The notes beneath the pieces are model-generated. The model worked only from the letters and a program-made list of their open reading frames with translations, had not been told where the DNA came from and ran no database searches. Positions 1 through 7,431 of a stretch of 64,000 nt of DNA are shown here, one piece after another. The DNA is taken from NCBI GenBank assembly GCA_025267735.1, contig CM046297.1:19990011-20054010 (forward strand), in the 5' to 3' direction. Within the stretch, counting starts at the first letter, position 1. Each line of letters starts with the position of its first letter. This DNA is from Mactra quadrangularis (taxonomy: Eukaryota > Mollusca > Bivalvia > Venerida > Mactridae). Both the position numbers and the translations under genes were made by a program.

Positions 1-3000
1 TGGAAAAAACGTTGGCATCTTATTCGTCAATCCAAGAAAAGTCTACAAACATTAGAAGCAAAAGCGTTATTAGATCAAGTTGGTATTGGAATGCATCAAT
101 CTTGTGGTATAGAAGAATACAAGAAACTGCAAGATCATTTGTACCCAGAGTATGTCATTAAAATACGTACACAACATGGAAAAGATTTATTATTCACCCC
201 TCCAGAAGTGACTAAAAAGAGTCGAGTGATACACATTTATCATCATGATAATCATTATGACTGTATTGTATCTATCACGGGATTCCTAGCAAAACCATAT
301 TTCTGTGAATATTGTGATGTAGGATATAGTCATCGTGAAGGTCACAAATGTATACATATTTGTGTATGTTATTCACCCATCCCATGTGAGTTTGGTAAAC
401 CTCATTATTGTTTTGAGTGTCGTCGAATGTTCAAGAGTGAACAATGTTATGAGAAGCATAAATCTACACAAGGAAAACAAAAAAAGACCATATGTCAATC
501 GGTGTGTAAATGTAAAACATGTGGACAGATTATTGTTGAAACGAAACGCAATCATCAATGTACAGGTACGAAAAAGTGTCGTTATTGTAAAACAACGGTT
601 GGGCCAGGTCATGAGTGCTTTATTCCTACGTATGAATCACCAGACAAGAAACCAGCAAAAGTACCCTTTATCTTTTTTGATTTTGAATGTCGCTTTGATT
701 CGGGTGAACATATTCCAAATTTCTGTGTAGCTCAAAGAGCGTGTGGGAATTGTATGTGCCACTCTGTTCAAGAACCCTGTGCAACATGTGATGGTGTCGA
801 AGGAGCTCGTGAAATGGTGTTTCGCGGAGAAGATACTTTAAAACAGTTCTTTACATGGCTATTTCAATCAACCCACCGTGGATCAACAGTGATTGCTCAT
901 AATGCTGGTGGATATGATGTACAGTTTATTCTACGACATGCTATTACACATGGAAGTGCCAAACCCGAGTTAATCATGAATGGGTCTAAAATTATTATGA
1001 TGAAAATACATGGAGTGCGTTTGATTGACTCTCTCAGTTTTCTGAGCATGCCCCTCTCTGCATTTCCAAAAACATTTGGATTGGATGAATTAGCTAAAGG
1101 ATGGTTTCCATTCTATGCCAACAAGTTGGAGTTTCAAGATTATGTAGGACCCTATTTATCTTTGTATTACTATAGACCTAATAGTATGAAACCAGCTCAA
1201 CGTGAACAATTTCTGGCTTGGTACAATGAACAAAAAGACAAAGTGTTTGACTTTCAATTGGAAATGGAGAAATATTGTAGATCAGATGTTGACATTTTAC
1301 GACGAGGGTGCGGAGAATTTCGTAAACAGTTATTAGAGAGTGATCAAATCGATCCATTCTTGGAAGCGACAACATTAGCACAAGTTTGTAATAAAGCATG
1401 GAGAAAAAACTCTATGCCAGAACTGAGTTTAGGTATCATTTCTGATGCTGGATATCCCAACAAAACGAAATATTCCATGAAAGGCGTGCGTTGGCTACAA
1501 ATGATAGCTTTGACAGAAGGTATTCATATTCAACATGCCTTGAACCATCATGGTGAAGTTAAGATTGGGCCATATTATGTAGATGGATTTTGTAAAGATA
1601 CGAATACCGTGTATGAATTTATGGGATGCTGGTATCATGGATGCCCCGAGTGTTTTCCCAATAGAGATCTGATCCATCCGTATTCCTTAAAAACGATGGG
1701 TTTGTTGTATGCCCACACACAATGTCGTCTCGAAGAATTGAAAGATCAAGGCTACACAGTAGAAGTGATGTGGGAATGTGAATTTGAGAAAAAATGTAAA
1801 GCAGACAAGGCCTATAAAACCAGAGTAGAACGATTTTATTTTGGTCAAGATCCTATCATCCCTCGTGAAGCTTTATTTGGAGGTCGCACCAATGCTGTCA
1901 AATTGTTTCATGAATGTGAAGAAGGTCAAGAAATAAAATATGTAGACATTTGCTCCTTGTATCCCTTTGTGAACAAGTATAGAGCTTACCCTATTGGCCA
2001 TCCTACAATATTAAGCCAAGAACAGATTGATCTCACTCAACTAGATCTCTACAAAGGACTGATTAAATGTTGTGTTTTACCCCCTCAAGATTTATGGATG
2101 CCAGTACTTCCCATGCATTGTAATAAAAAGATGGTGTTTACATTATGTCGCACATGTGCTGAAGAGGTACAAATGGGAAAGCCATGCACTCATACGATAA
2201 GGGAACGTAGTTTGTTTGGCACATGGACTCATGTTGAACTGGCTAAAGCTATAGAGTTGGGTTATCGTGTATTGAATGTGTATCATGTATGGCATTGGGA
2301 GGAGTGGAGTTCAGATGTGTACCGTCGATACATAGACAAATACTTGAAAATAAAACAAGAAGCTAGTGGTTATCCAAGTGGTGTGACTACAGAAGCAGAA
2401 CAAAACCAGTTTAAAGAAGACTACTATAAAGCAGAAGGCATTGTGTTAGAGCATGTAGAGAAAAACCCTGGAAAAAGAGCATTTGCTAAAACTATGCTCA
2501 ATTGTTTATGGGGTAAAAATGCCCAGAATAATATTCTACCTAAAACAGAGTATGTGCACAAATTAGATCGTTTATATGAGATTTTGTCTGATCCTAGAAA
2601 GTCTGTTAAATATACAGAAACCTTTGATCATGATGAATTCATGTTAGTGAATTATACAGATGAAAACGATAAAGTAGAACCCCACTCTTCATCCAATCCT
2701 GTAGTGGCCTCGTATGTTACAGCCTATGCAAGATTAGAACTTTACAAAGTGCTTGAACCTTTAGGAAAAAGAGTCCTTTATTTTGACACGGACTCTTGCA
2801 TGTTTATTTATGATCCCAACGGGTACAATGTTCCTATCCACTCCAGTCGTTTAGGAATGTGGACCGATGAAGTGCCTCAGGGTCGTATTGTAAAATATGT
2901 AGCTTTAGGTCCAAAGAATTATGGTTATGAATACATAGAAAACGGAGAAGTGCATCAGACTTGCAAAGTCAAAGGCATTACTTTAGATTTCAATGCTTCA

Positions 3001-3210
3001 CAGAAAGTCAATTTTAATTCCATGGTAGAATGTGTCAAAAATCGTGATCAGTATTCTACAGTCGTAGAGTATGAATCTAGAATAAAACGACATCGGGATC
3101 GTAAAGTCACCAGTGAGAAACAAACCAAGACATTTCGTTCGGTGTATACAAAACGTATCATCATTGACAATTATATGACGGTGCCCTTTGGTTACAATTC
3201 ATTGACATGA
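1..3210 (+). CDS. B-family (protein-primed type) DNA polymerase, 5' end outside window
   Basis: Replicates the element. The first in-frame ATG is at 91 (1,039 aa from there), but the same frame is open back to base 1, so the true N-terminus is probably upstream. Counting from ATG 91: a Cys/His-rich zinc-finger-like region at about 70-205; exonuclease motifs at D197/E199 (FDFEC), H270-N271...Y275-D276, and Y395...D399; an insertion at about 500-540 (YVDGFCKDTNTVYEFMGCW) resembling the Vsr-like endonuclease-fold segment I associate with this polymerase family; motif A D619...SLYP; motif B K800...N804...WGK; motif C YFDTDS with D899 and D901. Both exonuclease and polymerase sites look complete. 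It is followed by a gene whose ATG overlaps its stop (ATGA). Family assignment is firm; protein priming is inferred from the family. Confidence 0.95.
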   Translation, partial: WKKRWHLIRQSKKSLQTLEAKALLDQVGIGMHQSCGIEEYKKLQDHLYPEYVIKIRTQHGKDLLFTPPEVTKKSRVIHIYHHDNHYDCIVSITGFLAKPYFCEYCDVGYSHREGHKCIHICVCYSPIPCEFGKPHYCFECRRMFKSEQCYEKHKSTQGKQKKTICQSVCKCKTCGQIIVETKRNHQCTGTKKCRYCKTTVGPGHECFIPTYESPDKKPAKVPFIFFDFECRFDSGEHIPNFCVAQRACGNCMCHSVQEPCATCDGVEGAREMVFRGEDTLKQFFTWLFQSTHRGSTVIAHNAGGYDVQFILRHAITHGSAKPELIMNGSKIIMMKIHGVRLIDSLSFLSMPLSAFPKTFGLDELAKGWFPFYANKLEFQDYVGPYLSLYYYRPNSMKPAQREQFLAWYNEQKDKVFDFQLEMEKYCRSDVDILRRGCGEFRKQLLESDQIDPFLEATTLAQVCNKAWRKNSMPELSLGIISDAGYPNKTKYSMKGVRWLQMIALTEGIHIQHALNHHGEVKIGPYYVDGFCKDTNTVYEFMGCWYHGCPECFPNRDLIHPYSLKTMGLLYAHTQCRLEELKDQGYTVEVMWECEFEKKCKADKAYKTRVERFYFGQDPIIPREALFGGRTNAVKLFHECEEGQEIKYVDICSLYPFVNKYRAYPIGHPTILSQEQIDLTQLDLYKGLIKCCVLPPQDLWMPVLPMHCNKKMVFTLCRTCAEEVQMGKPCTHTIRERSLFGTWTHVELAKAIELGYRVLNVYHVWHWEEWSSDVYRRYIDKYLKIKQEASGYPSGVTTEAEQNQFKEDYYKAEGIVLEHVEKNPGKRAFAKTMLNCLWGKNAQNNILPKTEYVHKLDRLYEILSDPRKSVKYTETFDHDEFMLVNYTDENDKVEPHSSSNPVVASYVTAYARLELYKVLEPLGKRVLYFDTDSCMFIYDPNGYNVPIHSSRLGMWTDEVPQGRIVKYVALGPKNYGYEYIENGEVHQTCKVKGITLDFNASQKVNFNSMVECVKNRDQYSTVVEYESRIKRHRDRKVTSEKQTKTFRSVYTKRIIIDNYMTVPFGYNSLT

Positions 3211-3812
3211 TGGACTTGATACCGTACTTACCGATTGAATTGAGAGAGAAAATTTATCGTTATGTGGTATGGGCCAATGCAAAACGCTGGAAAACGGAAT
3301 TGGTGATAGCCTGGGCAAGTCACAATGCTTTGCATAGTTTACAAAAGAAAGACTTTCGATTAGAATCTATGGTGTTGGATGTTTTGGGAAGAGATGATTT
3401 GACGATTCATCAAAGACAACCCGTGTTAAGAAAATTTAACATGGTCCAGCAAAAAGTGTATCATATGGTATCACGTATTTGGGGTTTTAGTTTTACGGAT
3501 GCAGAAATGAAAGAAACTGAACTTTTAGCACAACGGTTTCATCAAAGTTGTGTTTTTGTGTGGTATTACTATGTGAACACAATGTATGGGGTGCGTATAC
3601 ATGGTTTCATGCTTTTTCCATACGACGTTACGTTTGAACACGTATTTCTTATCCTTGGAGATCGAGCTCACATATATAAACAGGATTCTTCTGATTTGAG
3701 ACAGTTCAGAGAAAATGTCGAGTTGGACACTTCTGATATAGAATACACTGGTTTAGCGAGAGTCAATTCTTTTGCTGCAGGGAATTTGACTTTGTGGGAA
3801 AATGCGCAATAG
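3207..3812 (+). CDS. Hypothetical 201-aa protein with an F-box-like N-terminus
   Basis: I do not recognise a family with certainty. ATG 3207 overlaps the polymerase stop in an ATGA junction. Residues 3-22 (LIPYLPIELREKIYRYVVW) have the shape of an F-box-like helix: Leu-Pro followed by an amphipathic stretch. If real, this could recruit a host SCF ubiquitin ligase, but the match is only by pattern. The rest is a soluble, aromatic-rich protein with no signal peptide or membrane segment. The next ORF starts 11 bases before its end. It lies in the accessory stretch between polymerase and ATPase, where the CARD gene also sits, which fits a role in host interaction rather than virion structure. Confidence 0.7.
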   Translation: MMDLIPYLPIELREKIYRYVVWANAKRWKTELVIAWASHNALHSLQKKDFRLESMVLDVLGRDDLTIHQRQPVLRKFNMVQQKVYHMVSRIWGFSFTDAEMKETELLAQRFHQSCVFVWYYYVNTMYGVRIHGFMLFPYDVTFEHVFLILGDRAHIYKQDSSDLRQFRENVELDTSDIEYTGLARVNSFAAGNLTLWENAQ

Positions 3813-4050
3813 AATCATTACCAAAGCATTATTGCTAGCATGTCGTTTGAAAATACCCAAAGGTGTATATAATAGGGACTGGATTCAGCAGTTTATGAAT
3901 TCACCTTTAATGTTGGAAGAATTGGACATGGCACTTTTTGTGGTGAATCAAATACATCATACTCATGTGTACGGAGTAAATTGGAAAGAGATTGTTAATT
4001 TAGATTGTGTTTTAAATGCTCTTGAACAAAAGTATTGTGTTCATTGTTGA
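3802..4050 (+). CDS. Hypothetical 82-aa protein
   Basis: Not recognised. ATG 3802 overlaps the preceding gene by 11 bases. The product is helical in composition (MLEELDMALFVVNQI at about 37-51) with a basic N-terminus, and it ends in EQKYCVHC. Its last ten codons and stop lie in a 32-bp sequence that is repeated exactly after the following CARD gene (4348-4379), so the 3' end of this ORF was duplicated or copied when that gene arrived. Similar codon use and spacing to its neighbours support a real gene, but its short length leaves doubt. Confidence 0.55.
   Translation: MRNRIITKALLLACRLKIPKGVYNRDWIQQFMNSPLMLEELDMALFVVNQIHHTHVYGVNWKEIVNLDCVLNALEQKYCVHC
4019..4050 (+). repeat. 32-bp direct repeat, copy 1 (left of CARD gene)
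   Basis: Starts CTCTTGAACAAAAG and ends CATTGTTGA; identical over all 32 bases to 4348-4379 (offset 329). It contains the 3' end and TGA stop of the 82-aa ORF. Flanking bases differ on both sides, so the repeat is sharply bounded. Confidence 0.95.
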
Positions 4051-4060
4051 CATTTTAATT

Positions 4061-4354
4061 ATGGATGAGATACATAAAAGAGCCATTAGAAAAAGTTGGA
4101 CATCTCTGATTCGTTTGCTAACATCAGAACAAACTTTAAATATCATGGACTACCTCATGGAAAACAGTATTTTAACTATTGGTATGCGGGAAGAAATAGA
4201 GTGTGAACGATCAAACTTAAGCAGAAACAGGAAATTATTTTACATTTTACAGAGACGAGGACCTCGTGCTTTCGGAATATTCATAGAGGCTCTTCTACAA
4301 AACAAACTAAACCATATCGCTGACATTCTTATGTCAAATATTAAAAACTCTTGA
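4061..4354 (+). CDS. CARD-only protein (death-fold decoy or adaptor, captured host domain)
   Basis: A 97-aa protein that is almost entirely one caspase-recruitment domain (about residues 4-92). Supporting signs are the six-helix layout, the LIRLLTSEQTLNIMDYLMEN segment at 17-36, ILTIGMREEIE at 37-47, and especially LQRRGPRAFGIFIEAL at 63-78, the typical helix-4/5 signature, followed by NKLNHIADIL. The frame opens further upstream at ATG 4016, but that would run through the repeat, so ATG 4061 is preferred. No caspase, NTPase or kinase domain is attached. CARDs bind other CARDs, so an isolated one on a virus-like element most plausibly blocks or rewires host apoptotic or innate signalling; that function is inference. 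The gene is bracketed by 32-bp direct repeats, and its TGA stop is provided by the right-hand copy. Confidence 0.88.
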   Translation: MDEIHKRAIRKSWTSLIRLLTSEQTLNIMDYLMENSILTIGMREEIECERSNLSRNRKLFYILQRRGPRAFGIFIEALLQNKLNHIADILMSNIKNS

Positions 4355-4379
4355 ACAAAAGTATTGTGTTCATTGTTGA
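4348..4379 (+). repeat. 32-bp direct repeat, copy 2 (right of CARD gene)
   Basis: Exact copy of 4019-4050. Here it is read in a different frame and supplies the stop codon (4352-4354) of the CARD ORF. Confidence 0.95.
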
Positions 4380-4400
4380 AACCATTTCTAATGAGTAAAC

Positions 4401-4532
4401 ATGTTTGCTTTGATATTCACATTGTTATCGTGTGTGAACGATTTAGAGTTTTGGATAAACACTTATCAAATAAGACGGGAAGCTCGCGAAGTGATGGAAC
4501 AATTGAAACATGACTATGAATTGTTAGATTAA
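4401..4532 (+). CDS. Possible 43-aa small protein
   Basis: An ATG-to-TAA ORF with a hydrophobic start (MFALIFTLLSCVNDLEFW) followed by a charged helical tail rich in Glu, Arg and Lys. It fills the gap between the second 32-bp repeat and the AT-rich spacer. The hydrophobic N-terminus could be a signal anchor. Nothing else supports it, and an ORF of this size can arise by chance. Confidence 0.3.
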   Translation: MFALIFTLLSCVNDLEFWINTYQIRREAREVMEQLKHDYELLD

Positions 4533-4715
4533 ACTTTGTCATTAATGTTTGTCATGTTTATAAAAACTATTTATCATTGATGTTTGTAATGTTTATAAAA
4601 CTGTTTATCATTGATGTTTTATCATTGACTTTTGTTATTTCATAAAAACATGTTTTGAAAAATGTTTAAATAAAAATGTTTCTTTGACTCATGTGTTAGT
4701 TGTTCATGTACAGTC
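4533..4715. repeat. AT-rich intergenic spacer with short tandem repeats and a poly(A) signal
   Basis: The largest non-coding gap inside the first half of the element. From 4540 units beginning CATTGATGTTTGT recur (35, 34 and 14 bases, then a partial copy). An AATAAA lies at 4669-4674, shortly before the ATPase ATG at 4716. This is a likely transcription unit border: 3' end for the polymerase-CARD block and promoter for the ATPase block. Confidence 0.6.
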
Positions 4716-5363
4716 ATGGAAGAGAGTTTACTTTTTAAGCATCCATGCAATATTTTTATTTCGGGTCCTAGTGGCTCAGGAAAAACACAGTTTGTAAAAA
4801 AACTGTTGGAATACAAAACCGATTTATTTCATATAGTACCTGAACGTATTGTTTGGTGCTACAAAGAATGGCAGTCAGCTTATGCGCAGTTAAAAGAGCA
4901 AGAAACCCAGATTCAATTTATTCAGGGTATTCCTGAGAATGATGAAGACATTGTGGATGATATAACCATCCCTCATTTAATTGTGTTTGATGACATGTTG
5001 GGAGAAAAGGATGAAGAAAAAATCAAATTATGGTTTACACGTAAAGGTCATCATCGCAATGCAAGTGTTATTTATATTACACAAAATTTATTTCAATCAT
5101 CCAAAGCAAGTCGCACTTTGAGTTTAAATGCACATTACATGATCTTGTTTCAAAACACGAGAGATAAAGGTCAAATTAAAGTGTTAGCTAACCAGATTCA
5201 ACTTCCTCATCTGATAGCAGCTTATCAAGATGCTGTATCAACACCTCATGGGTATTTACTGATTGATTTTCATCCTCATACCCCAGACACGTATCGGTTA
5301 AGAACTGATATATTTCATCATTGGTTAACAGGAGAAGATCGGGCTTCAGTTGTGTATATATAG
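4716..5363 (+). CDS. A32-like (FtsK/HerA) genome-packaging ATPase
   Basis: 215 aa. Walker A GPSGSGKT at residues 17-24; Walker B LIVFDD with D92-D93; a sensor-like strand VIYITQNLF around 127-135. Length and motif order fit the short packaging ATPases of Polintons and related PRD1-adenovirus lineage viruses, which pump the genome into the preformed capsid. No N-terminal extension or membrane segment. It stands at the head of the morphogenesis gene block. Confidence 0.93.
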   Translation: MEESLLFKHPCNIFISGPSGSGKTQFVKKLLEYKTDLFHIVPERIVWCYKEWQSAYAQLKEQETQIQFIQGIPENDEDIVDDITIPHLIVFDDMLGEKDEEKIKLWFTRKGHHRNASVIYITQNLFQSSKASRTLSLNAHYMILFQNTRDKGQIKVLANQIQLPHLIAAYQDAVSTPHGYLLIDFHPHTPDTYRLRTDIFHHWLTGEDRASVVYI

Positions 5364-5396
5364 GCTCACTTGAGGATCATTGGTTCATTATCCATC

Positions 5397-6356
5397 ATGG
5401 AAGCTATAGCTCAGTCTCTTGTTCATTTGAGTCGGGAAAAGAATCCTGACACCCGTGAACAATTATTACGTTCGGGATTAAAGGAAATGGTGAAATGGTT
5501 TACACTTGCTGCACAAATTATTTTACAAAAGAAAGTACAACTTCCTAAACAAACTCTTAATTTCATGGAAAAACATCGCCATGAATTAGAGCAGTTACAA
5601 GATGACACCATTGATTTAGACACAAAACGTCAATTGATTTTAAAACCAGGCGGGAGTGGATTTCTGGGTGGAGTGATGATACGCAGTTTATTACGATGGA
5701 ATGGTCAAAAGACAATACGCAAATTTGGTCCTAAGCTTAAAAAGACCTCTGCGAAAAAGACCACTGCCAAGAAAACAACTAAAAAGACCACTGCCAAGAA
5801 AACCATTAAAAAGAAAACAACGGGATATATTGCTCATAAAACACCACCCTCAACCAGTAGTTCATCAAGACATACGCCAACAAGAAGTTTCAATTCATCA
5901 AGAAGTTCAGTGAGTCATACGCCAATTGGAAGTTTCAGTTCAACCAGAAGTTCATCAAGACATACCCCAACAAGAAGTTTTAATTCTACTCCATCTAGAA
6001 ATTCAGCAAGTCATACGCCAACAAGAAGTTTTAATTCTACACCAAGTCGTAGTTTGAGTTCAAGAAATAGCTCGAGAAACAGTTCAAGAAATAGTTCGAG
6101 AAATAGTTCAAGAAGTGAACCCTCTACTTTGATAGCACGATTTTCACCTTTAACCCAAACCATTGATGCAGATATGGTGAAACAAGAATTAATGAGACAA
6201 GGATTAAGAAGAATGATGCCAACATCTGCTACACCTGTAGATGGCATGCAAGATTTAATGCGAAGAGGAATACAACGTTTACTATCTCAGTCTCCTCCCA
6301 AAGATCCATCCACAGCAGAGGCTTTAAAAGCTTTAGAAATGTTATATAAGTCATGA
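5397..6356 (+). CDS. Virion/core-type protein with histone H1-like Lys tail and Ser-Arg repeats
   Basis: 319 aa from ATG 5397; an upstream in-frame start exists only as TTG. Residues 1-105 form a helical domain ending in LKPGGSGFLGGVMIRSLL. Residues 113-142 are repeats of the AKKTTKK type, as in histone H1 C-termini. Residues 150-245 hold imperfect copies of RHTPTRSFNS and a run of five SSRN-type units; the tail at 245-319 has two similar segments (QELMRQGLRRMM and QDLMRRGIQRLL). A DNA-binding core or condensing role is inferred from composition and from the place among virion genes. The N-terminal domain resembles that of the next gene. A TATATATA string lies at 5355-5362, about 35 nt before the ATG. 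Repeat-rich parts are prone to length variation. Confidence 0.8.
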   Translation: MEAIAQSLVHLSREKNPDTREQLLRSGLKEMVKWFTLAAQIILQKKVQLPKQTLNFMEKHRHELEQLQDDTIDLDTKRQLILKPGGSGFLGGVMIRSLLRWNGQKTIRKFGPKLKKTSAKKTTAKKTTKKTTAKKTIKKKTTGYIAHKTPPSTSSSSRHTPTRSFNSSRSSVSHTPIGSFSSTRSSSRHTPTRSFNSTPSRNSASHTPTRSFNSTPSRSLSSRNSSRNSSRNSSRNSSRSEPSTLIARFSPLTQTIDADMVKQELMRQGLRRMMPTSATPVDGMQDLMRRGIQRLLSQSPPKDPSTAEALKALEMLYKS

Positions 6357-6757
6357 ACAATACAGCACTTGATTTAGTTATCATCATGACACGAAAGCAA
6401 CCACTTGTGAAAAAGTATGGGCATGTGATGCTTGGTTTAGCTCAAGCCCCAGAAGCCTATCGAAAACAGATGATTCATCATGCACCTTCAGAACTGATCA
6501 ATTGTATCTCAGAATGTTGTAGTAACATTTTAAAAGGGAATGTGACATTGACTCCAGCTCAAAAACGCAAGTTGAGGCCAAAGTGTCAACATCTCCGATT
6601 ATTAGCAGACAAGAAAACATCTATTCAAAAGAAGAAACGTGTACTGAATCAAAAGGGAGGTATATTACCCTTGTTAGCATTAGCTCCTGTCATTGCAAAA
6701 GCAGTTGCTGCCGGTGCATTAAGTGGTGGAGTTGCTCAATTAGTCAAGAAATTATGA
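6353..6757 (+). CDS. Small basic protein with hydrophobic Gly/Ala C-terminus (probable minor virion protein)
   Basis: 134 aa from ATG 6353, which overlaps the previous stop as ATGA. A second in-frame ATG at 6386 (MTRKQPL, 123 aa) may be the real start: a TATATAA string at 6343-6349 lies about 40 nt upstream of it. Basic middle (KRKLRPK, KKTSIQKKKR), then QKGGILPLLALAPVIAKAVA at 100-119, a membrane-active-looking segment like those of small adenovirus core/capsid peptides. The stretch from SNIL (58) to GGIL (102) follows the same pattern as residues 40-90 of the preceding protein, so the two look like tandem paralogues. Function not established. Confidence 0.8.
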   Translation: MNNTALDLVIIMTRKQPLVKKYGHVMLGLAQAPEAYRKQMIHHAPSELINCISECCSNILKGNVTLTPAQKRKLRPKCQHLRLLADKKTSIQKKKRVLNQKGGILPLLALAPVIAKAVAAGALSGGVAQLVKKL

Positions 6758-7431
6758 AGAAAATGGCTATTGTTCCGTTCAAAGTGTTGGAAGAGATGCA
6801 ACGATGGAAAACACAACAACGACCTCGTTTACCACCTTCTCCTCAAGTCACCCAAACAGCTCAATTAGAAAATGAAATGAATCATGTGTTAAATGAAGAT
6901 GCTTTATCACCCTCAGAAAAAGCTAGACAATATGGTGAAGTGTTACATAAATTTCAACAGTCGCATGAAAGAGCTCGTACACCAAAAGCAACGGTAATGC
7001 CTCCAGCAGCACCAACAACACCGCCACCAACAACAACGACATTGAAAGATCAAATTGTAGAAAGTGTACCACGCACTATGCGGCGTAAAGCTGAACTTTT
7101 AATCAACATGTTAAAACAACATCCTCATATGTCATGGAATGAACAAGGTGTTTTAGAATATGATGGAAAACCTGTAGCAGGATCCAATATTATTGATTTA
7201 GTCAATGATGTATTACGCCAAAGAAAAAGCTCCAACCCTCGTGGTTGGGAACAGTTTTCACGTGGATTAAGAGATGTGAACGTGCCTCAAGAAGTGGTAG
7301 GAAATAAAAGACGTTGGAATTGGATTCAACAGTTAGATGACAACGTGGAAGACGAGGACGAAGAAGATCAATTTTATGAAAGTTTTTCCAGTCCTACAGA
7401 TCTCAAGACTGAAAAATGGGATCCTTATTAA
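6754..7431 (+). CDS. Conserved-type hypothetical protein, 225 aa
   Basis: Start chosen at ATG 6754, overlapping the preceding stop as ATGA; the same frame is open upstream only in the shadow of the previous gene. N-terminal helical part to about 75, a Pro/Thr linker at 80-97 (APTTPPPTTTT), then a compact domain at about 100-195 with LLINMLKQHPHMSWNEQGVL and DGKPVAGSNIIDLVNDVL, and an acidic tail (DNVEDEDEED at 196-205). I associate this domain with Maverick-type elements of marine animals, but no function is known to me. It overlaps the integrase start by 16 bases. Confidence 0.82.
   Translation: MKKMAIVPFKVLEEMQRWKTQQRPRLPPSPQVTQTAQLENEMNHVLNEDALSPSEKARQYGEVLHKFQQSHERARTPKATVMPPAAPTTPPPTTTTLKDQIVESVPRTMRRKAELLINMLKQHPHMSWNEQGVLEYDGKPVAGSNIIDLVNDVLRQRKSSNPRGWEQFSRGLRDVNVPQEVVGNKRRWNWIQQLDDNVEDEDEEDQFYESFSSPTDLKTEKWDPY

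Noticed and set aside
6583..6753. N-terminal extension of the 225-aa protein (frame open from 6583)
   Set aside because: The extra part overlaps the previous gene in another frame and is Cys/Ser-rich nonsense; the ATGA junction at 6754 gives a better start.
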